A DNA stretch of 30,675 nucleotides from Perkinsus chesapeaki (taxonomy: Eukaryota > Perkinsozoa > Perkinsida > Perkinsidae). The position numbers and the translations under genes are program-made. This document shows, one piece after another, positions 19,351 through 29,100 of the stretch; position 1 is the stretch's first letter, and each line of letters starts with the position of its first letter. The notes under the pieces were generated by a model, which was given only the letters and a program-made list of their open reading frames with translations, did no database searches and was not told where the DNA came from. The stretch spans positions 1 through 30,675 of the forward strand of contig JAAPAO010000370.1 of NCBI GenBank assembly GCA_013115145.1, written 5' to 3'.

Positions 19351-19397
19351 CGGGATGCTACCGAGTAGCAGCTAAGCTGCTACTCGGTAGCATCCCG
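19351..19397. repeat. Perfect inverted repeat, 23-nt arms, 1-nt loop
   Basis: The arms begin CGGGATGCTACCGAGTAGCA and meet at a single A. The element lies six bases after the first hairpin. A 13-nt palindrome, CGGGATGATCCCG, follows at 19399-19411 and repeats the hairpin's CGGGAT/ATCCCG end. Confidence 0.97.
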
Positions 19398-19411
19398 TCG
19401 GGATGATCCCG

Positions 19412-20911
19412 GGGAACATATACCTATTATGCTAGGGAACAAGACTCTAAAAATTAGCGATTGGCTCAGACAGTTAAAGATAAATTGTTAAACTGTCTGA
19501 CTGTCGATCAAGACAAGTTTAACTTCAACTACTAAAGTTAATTACCCTTATTTGTGTTTATCAATATGACCCTGCTAATGGTTCCTCCGAGAACCCGGTA
19601 GGTCGCCTCAGGTGCTCTACCGGCGCCTTGGTATGTATATGTTAAGGGTACTACTGACCCTTAACATGTTTCGAGTCTTGCACTGTATTGACATGGATAC
19701 CTGAACCGGAATCCGAAATACTCCTCAACTTGTTCGGGCTTCAGATTTGTGGTTTCCTCCCGCTGCAGGAGTCCCGCACTCCCGTGTTCGTTGGGATTTT
19801 ACATAAGGCAAGATGCTCTGAACTGGAGTCGCAACTGAGCTCGAGGAGCGTCGGACTATAAACTAAAAATCAGCAAACAACACGCACATCGTATGACTCC
19901 GAGATGTTAACTTGACGAATTAAACTCGTACAGGACACGGAATTTTGTGAGGTTCAGTAGGCCAATTTCATGCATCGCCCAGCACTACAGCGATAGTGAT
20001 CGCTGGATGGGACAATGCTGACACAATTATTCTGGTGTTTTAAATCAAAACTGGAGGTCAGCAAGGATCCGTCTATCCTAGTAGGATAATCCTACACATT
20101 CTGTTATTCATTGTCCACCCTCTCATCTATTGCATATGTCTCGCTAGGGGAGTAAGGTGGTAAGTCTTCTACTGTTGAAAAAGAAATCTTGTCTCGATGA
20201 TCGAGACTCGATCAGTTTTTGCCTAATATTTGCTATTATGAGCGGAGAACAAGCAAGAATTCAAGGCCGCCCTCATTTAGGTGGCAAACAGCTCAACCTA
20301 GTCATCGTTCTCGAATTGGACCCATCACGGACAATGATGGCATGTAGCCTTGAAGCATAATAACAAGAACCTTAGAGGTTGTGTGATAAGGAGACATCCA
20401 CTCCGAACCCGATTCATGCTCTATATGCGATTGCACCGATTCGTATGTATAACTGATTGACGAATGTGCTAAGTTACCGTTTGTACACAGGCGACGGTTA
20501 AGTACATATCACAGGGAGCTCCCCGGTGTCGATCATCTTATCGCATAACTTTGACCTACGGAGTCTGTAGTAAAGACCGTAGGCTACGGCAACGGTTTCG
20601 GTATAGTATTTGAAATACTGTATTCCAGCTAGCAATGTTGTGCCAACATTGTTATGACTCACACCACTCAGGTTCACCAGCTCCCTGGACTAAACGCATC
20701 GGCGATAGAGTAATAACAAACTGGACTAATAAAATGGAGGTCCAATTCCTGCCTGTGAAGCCTCTTGACTGCTAATAAGGCTCTGGCAGGTACAGTGCTT
20801 GAGCCCGAAACCTCAACTATGACTTAACTCCTAATAGAAATGTACAGGTCGCATTGCGATGATACCAGCCATCACCGTGATGGCATCACGGTAAAAACCT
20901 TAATGGGTCGT
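19412..20911. other. Gene-free, palindrome-rich stretch
   Basis: No coding region is supported. Short hairpins recur: 19466-19500 (TCAGACAGTT / AACTGTCTGA), 19639-19667 (ATGTTAAGGGT / ACCCTTAACAT), 20633-20651 (CAATGTTG-TGC-CAACATTG), and the overlapping pair 20868-20884 and 20874-20892 (GCCATCACCGTGATGGC and ACCGTGATGGCATCACGGT). A short plus frame at 20157-20360 has no domain or splice support. Confidence 0.6.
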
Positions 20912-21364
20912 TCATATTTCGCGATATTCGTCATATTCTCCGTCTGCTCTGGGGATCCTCAGGAGCTTGTAGTTATCCTTGATAACGATTTTCTTCATCA
21001 ACTTCGAGTCGTAATAACCATCGGAGTCGGCAATCAGCGAACTGCACCCACTATGTAGTTCGATATAGACTTCCGGTAGCTTTTGTGTGGCCGTGTAGCT
21101 GCACTCGTAAGTCTTATTAGGCAGAATGGAATGAATTGCTCTGTACAATTTAACAAGGGATCCCAACGTCTTGGTGAAGCGTACGGCGTGAACCAATCGA
21201 GACCGTAGATTAATGAACGCCGCCGAGAATGGATGGAGTACCCTATTGCTTGCAGTAGATATAATTTGATACGCAGATACATTAGGAGCGTGCGCGAACG
21301 AGTCGCCGTTGATCCCACCAATAAGCAAGAGCAACAAGTATAGCAGAGGTACGATGAGTGCCAT
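20912..21364 (-). CDS. Secreted protein of unknown function, 150 aa
   Basis: An intact frame runs from ATG to stop. Residues 1-20 are a clear signal peptide (MALIVPLLYLLLLLIGGING). The mature part has several Tyr and basic residues, two or three Cys (one CSYTATQK, one GCSSLIADSDGY) and an acidic Tyr-rich end (ADGEYDEYREI). No family is recognised. A 92-bp part of the body (21207-21298) and the 5' flank with start codon are duplicated in inverted orientation at 22281-22372 and 22395-22566, which supports membership of a duplicated, probably lineage-specific family. The 5' flank holds a small palindrome, ACTATCTT...AAGATAGT (21421-21443), kept in both copies, which may be a shared promoter element. 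Confidence 0.6.
   Translation of the reverse strand: MALIVPLLYLLLLLIGGINGDSFAHAPNVSAYQIISTASNRVLHPFSAAFINLRSRLVHAVRFTKTLGSLVKLYRAIHSILPNKTYECSYTATQKLPEVYIELHSGCSSLIADSDGYYDSKLMKKIVIKDNYKLLRIPRADGEYDEYREI
21207..21298 (-). repeat. Inverted repeat arm 1 (body of secreted-protein gene)
   Basis: These 92 bases match the reverse complement of 22281-22372 at 87 positions. They encode part of the secreted protein from about residue 26 (FAHAPNVSAYQIISTASNRV). Confidence 0.95.
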
Positions 21365-22280
21365 TCAGGGATACCCTACACAAAATAGTGTTAGCGACTC
21401 CTGTTTATTCGGATTCAAGAACTATCTTCAATTTAAAGATAGTGAATAGCCGTTGTCAACAGTCAATGAGTCAGTAGTGCTGACAAGTAGCTCTCGCTGG
21501 CGCTGAAACTTTGGATGTGTCAGAGCCAATGCTACCTGTGAGTAGTGAGAAACTGGAAGGTCTACTCTAATTCTTAGTGCAACATATGAGACAACGCGAG
21601 CGCTCCGACACGACTCGTGTCACACGAGGATGATTGTGTGTACGTACCGGCCCGCGGGAATCTGATACTGAGGTGAGGATCTCAGAGGAGATGCACTGAA
21701 ATCACGAACATTCAATGAGATGGTTCGAATCTCGGATCCGAGCTTCTCAATGCTACACACTAAATATAGTAGTACTTTTGCAATGTTACTATAGTATAGT
21801 AGCACCTATTAGCAGGCGTATTACCCTTGCTGCTGGAGCAGTGCTCCATCTGAGAAATGCCTGGCATTTCTATCATACGAAATACGCTCAAGACTCATCT
21901 GGCGGTGGTGCACGAGATGAGTTCACGAGACCAGCGACAGCTCGTAGGGCGATGGCATTGCCACTACGGTGTAGTGTCCCGCTTTCGCTCGAGCTCGAAT
22001 GATCAAGGCGTTCCTCTGGTGCTGTCCCCTAAGGACTTGTCGCCGTTTACCTTTATGGTAGGAGGTTCCTGTATTCCTTCTATGTGTACCCGTTTGTAGC
22101 TGTGTGCCTGCTATATTGTATGTAAATCGATTACGTTCGGCCACATGTAGCTACGAGTCTTTATATCCCCTGCTGCTGTAGTCGGTCCGACCGGCTCTGT
22201 CGCAGGCGTGGCGCCTTTTGTGCGAATTAGATGAGTGCGAACTCGTACGGTGTGAGTGGCAAAGAAAGGATTCGCCGGAA

Positions 22281-22566
22281 TTCGCGCACGCTCCTAATGT
22301 ATCTGCGTATCCAATTATATCCACTGCAAGCAATAGGGTACTCTATCCATTCGCGGCGGCGTTTATTAATCTGTTGAGTCTACAGTGTTGACTGTTGAGA
22401 ACGGCTATTCACTATCTTCAAATTGAAGATACACCTATATAGCATATACCTAGGCCTAAGTTCACTGACTAAGTTGAGATGGCCTCACGCTACTTGTTCT
22501 CAAATCCGAAGAAACACGAGTCTCTAACACAATGTTGTGCAAGGTATCCCTGAATGGCACTCCCAA
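22281..22566 (+). pseudogene. Broken, reordered copy of the secreted-protein gene
   Basis: On the plus strand, 22281-22372 carries the body fragment (FAHAPNVSAYPIISTASNRV-like). Only about 13 bases later, 22385-22435 repeats the upstream flank of the intact gene (ACTGTTGAGAACGGCTATTC). After an insertion of about 60 bp, 22497-22566 repeats the remaining flank and the start GGTATCCCTGAATGGCACTC. Body therefore precedes promoter and start, the reverse of the intact copy. After the ATG only about 16 codons are open and they no longer encode a signal peptide. Both parts are non-functional as a single gene. Confidence 0.7.
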
Positions 22567-23139
22567 TAACAATAAATGCATACCACTATTCTATAATGAT
22601 ATAACAGAGATAAGGCATTTTAGTCTACTAGAATTTGTAGAACGCATATAGAATTAGCACGCAGGTGTTGTGCTGGCATAATGCCAGTGGCATTGGAAAT
22701 ATGACATGGCTGGGATTCGAACTCGCGTCACGTCTCCTTCGCTACGAGGCTGCTGTGTTAGAGCCTCTAACTTAGAGGTTCCTTGAGATAGTGATGCTGG
22801 TTTTATACTATATAATACGTTCATTCTCGGTTATACTTCTCCGTATAAAAGTTAATCATTTTGACATTAAGATTCTCTCAGAAAGTTGAGAGAAACGGGA
22901 AAGCGGAAAATTCCCTCACTTCGCGTGAGATAGTATATAACGAATTCTTTTGAGCAATACAAAGCGAAAGGATAGAATTTCTATTCGAAACAATACAAAG
23001 GTAAAATAGTAAGCTTGATTGAGAGCGATATTGAGTGAAATAATGGAGTTTGAACTGAGAATATAAGTATACTTAACATTGAGTATATTAATATTCAATT
23101 TGCCAATAGGTTGTCATTTTGTATTATTATTAACATTAT
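22567..23139. other. Intergenic, AT-rich, with a tRNA-like motif and hairpins
   Basis: There is no gene. It holds hairpins CTGGCATAATGCCAG (about 22673-22687), CCTCTAACTTAGAGG (about 22764-22778) and CTCTCAG...TGAGAG (about 22874-22891). The last 300 bases are AT-rich and lead to the MGACC start codon at 23140, so they probably contain its promoter. Confidence 0.5.
22707..22790 (-). repeat. tRNA-like (box B) element
   Basis: On the minus strand GACGCGAGTTCGAATCCCAG resembles the T arm of a tRNA (B box), and CTCTAACACAGCAGCC about 40 bases upstream resembles a D arm. The T stem does not pair well and no 5' acceptor strand (GACATGG) precedes it, so a working tRNA is unlikely. It is probably a degenerate tRNA-derived element. 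Confidence 0.4.
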
Positions 23140-26100
23140 ATGGGAGCTTGCTGTTCCAGTGACGATGCAACAGAGGCAGCCAGACTCAATAGAAGGTACT
23201 CAGATTGGTCCCTACCAAGTGTAGTTCACCAAGAGGATCCTCGAGCACATTTAACCAAGGCTGCAGTAACGGGAGGAGGAGGAGGGAGTAGATATTATGA
23301 TGGTAATATCGGAAAGATTCCTCGGAGGTTGATTGGTGCACCTGATAAGCATCTCGGTAATGCGGTGCTTCAATCCAACTCTTCGCATATTGCTGGGTGG
23401 ATTTTATGTAATTTACATGTGGGCCGTTTTTGTAGTATTCTCACTCTTCCTCATAATCTTCCTTCCTTATTATTGCATTGATGCCTTCTCCTATTGTTCT
23501 GTGTCCCTTAAGGGCACGTTACTGATTCGTACCATTTCACTGTACGTTAACTCCTTTGTCTACTGCAGCATTATCCATTCGCCTTTAGCCGGATATTACT
23601 CATTGATGTATAAATCTGTATCATATCCGTTATTATGCATATGAGCTCTCCTTCTTTTTTATTTATCAGCATCTTTCCTTTTCCCATTCATATTTCGATA
23701 TTCAAGTCTCTACTCTCCCCTAGTGCCTAGGGCCCAGTTCTGTACCAAATATATGTGCCATTGAAATGCCGCATTACCGCTTTATGAATATCACATGAAC
23801 CTGTCAAGTTGGATATCTGCACCCCCTATTTCGTCTATGGTATCATCTCTCATCAGCTAGTGAGTGTTATGGTGTCAAACTTTGTTGTTGAGTAGTGCTA
23901 TACCTTTGGACAGTGTGTTCGCTTCTGGTAGCCCAATTAGGAAAAATATTATAATTTTGTCAATTTGTATACCAGTAAGAATTTGAAACTCGAACTTTGA
24001 TATTCCTCTACTATTTGATGCCCCCCTTTCATTAGGATCACCAGCGGCCCATAATGGCGGTGGTGCTTCAGTCAGGAGTTTGGTGAGCCAATCAAATGCA
24101 AGGAAATGGAGCGAAGAGCTTTTTGAAGAGAAAATGGCGAATAGGCGGCAAGAGAGGGAACAGTACTAGGGGAAGGGGAGGGTGATGAGGGGAATGGGAA
24201 ACATCGCAAATATGTATCGTAATTCCAATTGAATATTGTTCTCGTAGCAGGTTGGGGAAGATAAGCGCCACGCTATGATAATTATTGTATTTTCTTTGTG
24301 CATTTGAACATGCTTATTAAAATTACATTGTTCCACCGCTTTTGGGTATAGAAGTAATTTTGAATATTTCAGTGTTTTGTCAAAGGCATCTGTTAGTCGC
24401 TTTGATGTGTTTTATTATGAGTGTTGTCGCCTAGTGAGATCTTACGTTGGAATTTCAATGACCTTTCAGTTCGATACGGTCAAACCGAGGCGACGCTACC
24501 AATCGTTCGAACCGGTCCTATCGGGGAGACGCCACGAATCGATCTCACGTGGGTGATCTTACGGGAAGGTCGTATCGAGCTGGGGAAGCTACAAATCGAT
24601 CAAGCTATCGGTATGGTGGTGGAGACTGGACATGCAAGTCTGGCGTGGCATATAACTATTCGAGGGGAGACATGACTTCACGGTCAACACGGTGAGGAGG
24701 AGTTGGTCGGGATCAGGGACTCATAGGGGAACATCTTACCAGTGTGTGGTGCTTTGGTCTAGGAACCTATTCAGCAAAACTCCCCTCGTACCTCCTCTGC
24801 ATTAGAGACGCATTTCAGCCAGGGAAGCCATTTGCCTCCCTGGTCGTAGATTTTTTAATGGATGGCTTTCGGAAAACTTCTCCCACCTCATAAGATAGGA
24901 TAACGGTGAGGATTGGGAAATTGAAGGATGCTTTAAAGGTTGGTTGCAAGCCGATACTAAAGTGAAGGGGACTTTGTCGCATAAAAGAATCCAGTTAATC
25001 AATTTTCGAGTTGTGTGTGAATTTTGCAATTTCTGTGCCGTGGGAGAATTCTATAAATAATTCAGTCTTGGATTCGTCGGTAAATCGCGTTGCTTTTATT
25101 TGGTAATATTTTTTAGTTCCACCAGCCGCGTTTTCCGTGGGGAAGAATCGATGAGTAGCGAGTTCGGCAGCAGCGGCATCCCTCCACAACACCCAGTTCA
25201 ACGGAACAGCTACAGCTACAACACGGTCCCTCGGGAGAGCTCGGGGGAGGGCTCATCTGTGGGGGAGTGGCAGGGCCATGCACCGATGCCCTCGCCGTTG
25301 CCTCCTCCAGTGCCACTGGCATCGACGCGGAGTCCGGCTGCTGGGGGAGCTCGGAGACCTGGACGGGTAGATTTGGTGGGAATGATGTGATTAGGGAATT
25401 TCGGAACACATAGAAGAATATTTTGAATTGTTTTTATCTAATAATTTCACCGGGCTTATGAGGAATTTTTTCCGTCGATTAATATAGCTTATAGATGACA
25501 CTGCGTGATGAAATATTATTGTGATTCCATTTCGGCCGTTCCCGGAGGTCCGTAAGCCCCCGTTGAAGTGTGTGGGATACGGAGGCCCTACAGTATCGCA
25601 CAGAAATGCTCTGTTATTGGAAGAGGAGTTACTAGCATCTCGGTCTTGGTGATTGGTGGTGTGTGTTGTGGTGGTGGAACTTCCTCTTCGATAACTAGTA
25701 GGAATTCAGGCGATACAAGGTGCTCGCAAGGAGCTTCTCAAAATTGTTTATTAAAGTCAACTAATTTTTAATTTACCAACTCAATTTTTTCCTACTTTTT
25801 TTCATGGTTTCAGTCCCCGGCAGCCTTCAGACGTACACAGACCCCCACGTCGAATTTTATGCCGAGTCCTCGGTCGAGAGTCCCTTTGCCTTCCCCGAGG
25901 GCAACTGCTGCTGCTGCTGCTGCCCAACCGAGTGCACATCGGGGTGTAACGTCGAACTCACCAAGTATCCCACCACGCGTTGCAAAAATATAATTTGTCT
26001 CTGAAAAATCTGGCCTGTGCGCTGAAGGCAGATCTTTACCGCAGCTGTGGTATTTCTGCTGCGGAACATTTTGCCGCCTTTTGTTGTTTCGAGTTCCTTT

Positions 26101-29100
26101 GTCGTCTCTTGCCGCCGTTTGACTCTGCTGTAGTTGGTGTTGCTGTTGCTGCTGTTGGCGTCCTGTATGTCCTGGCAAGCTCCTGATGACCTTTAATTTA
26201 CCGTTCGAACTGAAATAAGAAAGTGTAATATAATATTGCTACTACCGCCGCATATGACAAGATAACGTCGACTGATGCTCCTCGTTATTACTTGTTCCTC
26301 GATACATAATCTATTAAGTCAGTTTCCTATATCAACTTTATTGAGTTGGCTTAGTTATTACGTGGGAAGGGCGGCATGCTAATAAAACTATTTACGGTTC
26401 ATTATCGCTGATACCAGTCTCCTATGACTTCTGTATTGTGCATCTGTTGTTATACTGAAAATTACATGTATGTAGCGTCGTATTGAAGAGCTGCCTGCTG
26501 AATCCCGTATTTCGGTCCACTTAATCGAGTTGGTAAGGACGACAGTGCGTCTGTTGGGCAGGTTGATTAGAATTAGATATTTACCGGCATAACTCTTAAA
26601 AAAGCTGGCACCTGTACAACACTAGCCATTGACAAGCCCGTAAGTGAACCAGCTAATGAGGGCTCTACATAGGCTTACGCTTTAGTTCGTAGGGAGCTAC
26701 TTATAATAGTCTTCCATTCGTTCTTCTTATCACTTGTAAAGTTATTCAGGCCCCTTTATTAAGCTGCGTACATTTTCGATAAGCAAAAGCTCTGAACTTC
26801 TGCATCACGCTTGTAAGCCTGTTTTCAGTTGTTTGTGTTTCACCAATATGATGGCCGTTGGTCCCATATTCGGGAGAGCGGCTTTGTTGCGTCGACATGC
26901 CGATATCATGCAAAACTGCAAAGGTGAGGAGTTCATATCACTTAATACGTTTATCTCCATCACTTTCGGGTTTCTACCATTTTCGGGTTTTCTACCAATT
27001 CTGGGTTTTCCGCCAATTTCGGGTTTTCGGTAGTTCCCGTTGTCTTTCCCTAGTAGCTGCCTCAGCTTTTTTCCCGCTGCCCGGTATAAATACGTCGTGG
27101 TTTAGTGTAAGGCAGTAAAATATTGACAATTGACAGAAGCCACTGCGAGTGGGACTCACTACTTGCCCATCCTTACTAGGAAATTTGGTGATGAAAATCT
27201 TCGGAAGTGGACGAGGAAATGGGCGTATTTGGTGATTGCATTTGCAGACTACTCCTCCCCGTTCCAGGTTCTTTTTCGACAGTGGCCCCAGAGAGCACTG
27301 AAGATAGGAATAGACGGAAAGAGTCCGTGAAAATAGGTAGGTTGCCTGTTGTCTGGGTCCGGGAATCTACTGTATGTGCTTTGTGCGCGAGCATGCCAAA
27401 TTATACGCTCAACTTGTTCCGGTCGAACAACCTCGGAGTCACTTTTCGAGATAATTGTTTTTCGGCAGGAAAATAAATAACCCCACTTCCTCGGTAGGGT
27501 TAGTCTAACTTGAATCATTAAGTTCGGATAGATGGAGAAATTCTCAACCAGTTGAAGCCGGGAGTGATAACTGGCAAACACTAGGGGACCAATCAACCTA
27601 CTAGGGAGCTCTATTGGCTTCACCTTCGATGCTCAGGACACAATTGGATCGCGTTGGAATGCCTATCTAGTTGGATAGTGTGAGAGCCAATCGAGGTTCA
27701 GGTACAGACTGCCTACTAGGAGCCACCTGGCGTTCAGTGATAGCTGATGGAGACGATGTCAAGAAGGCTAGAAGTGCCATTAGTGGGGATCGCCGTAAGG
27801 AGCTGAATTTTCATTACTCATCAACCCTGCCTCCTAGGGAGTGGTCACGGTCTTCTCGGTCTCGCCAATGGTGGGTTATTACTTTTGGGAGGAAGGCAGC
27901 TCCGGGAGAGTGCCAACTGCGAAGTAGGCTACTAGCGGGGGGGGATTTATCAAGATACTCCATAGAGCGGCCTAAGTGTCCATTTTTATGTCCATAAAAT
28001 CGGTTTAAATCAAACATGCTCATCGAGTGTTGTCAGTCCATTTTTTTCGTGTCCACGGGGAGCATAAATCGTCCGGAGTTTGCTCGATTTACCTTCCATT
28101 TTACTGGGGTTGGAAATCCTTAATTTCCCAGCTGACGCTCTATTTAGTGCGTAAGTTAATATTTCACGGTCATTTGATAATGAGCTATCTTGCATGATTG
28201 TCGAGGAAGAGTGTTTCAGTAGACAGGAAGTGGGGAGTACTTGACAATATCTAATACCACAAGTGCCACTTGTCTTTTGCTCAGTGTGACTCCGGTTCAT
28301 CGGCCTCAACAAGAAGGAGTTCTGTAGCGACCGGAAGCTTTGTAAGCCCCGGTTCAAACTTCATAAGGCGGCAACTGAAATTCAGTCGTCCTGGGAATCG
28401 TCGAGTGACGTCGAGGAGGAGGAAGACGAAACCGCAGTTCTGTTTTCGGACGTTTGTCGAAGCGATGACGGCGGCCGGACATGGACCGTGGTAAGGTTGG
28501 GAAAGTTTATTTCAAGTTCGGGAAATTCTCCTCCGCCTGAAGGATCGGAGCGGATGATGCAACGGTCATAACGATAGTTGCTCTGAAGTGCGCTATTTGT
28601 CAAGTCTCAGGCGTTCAGCTGAGAAATTAGGAAAAATGTGAGAAAATCGGCGGCACAGCGGTGTCATCGGAGACGTGGGGATCTTACGAATCATGATCTT
28701 CAGTGAAGGTCATGTTGCGTAAGATCCTTGAAGATTCTTGAAAGAAGATTCTTCACCGAGTCGATCGCTAGATGCACGGAAGATGGTATTTCTGCTCGTT
28801 ATCCCCCGCTGACGAGCAAATTGGATATTGAAGAGGGTGTAATAAGTTTTAGTGTGGTGCTGCTGCTGCTGACCCTTGCGAATACATGGTGGTGATGGGC
28901 TGGGAGAAGGAATTTCTCTTTGGGGAAGGTCTGAGTCTTACTGATATCAACTGCTGTACTGTGTAAGACAGAGACCTGGGAATCTTTCATGGATAATGCG
29001 GAATTTTCCCGGTTTTCTCCAAACTGCTAAAATTTGTGTTTCTCATTTTATTCCGGCAGATTCGGGAGAGGTCGGAGTGGTGCCCAAGAGATGATCACGG

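Noticed and set aside
25810-26178. 122-codon minus-strand frame beginning with a poly-Gln stretch
   Set aside because: It is antisense to kelch-gene exon 5. The poly-Gln and poly-Ala come from the same CTG/GCT run, and the plus-strand exon fits phases on both sides. It cannot be fully excluded without transcripts.
28010-28357. 115-codon minus-strand frame
   Set aside because: No domain is seen, and it sits in an intron of the plus-strand gene with no splice partners.
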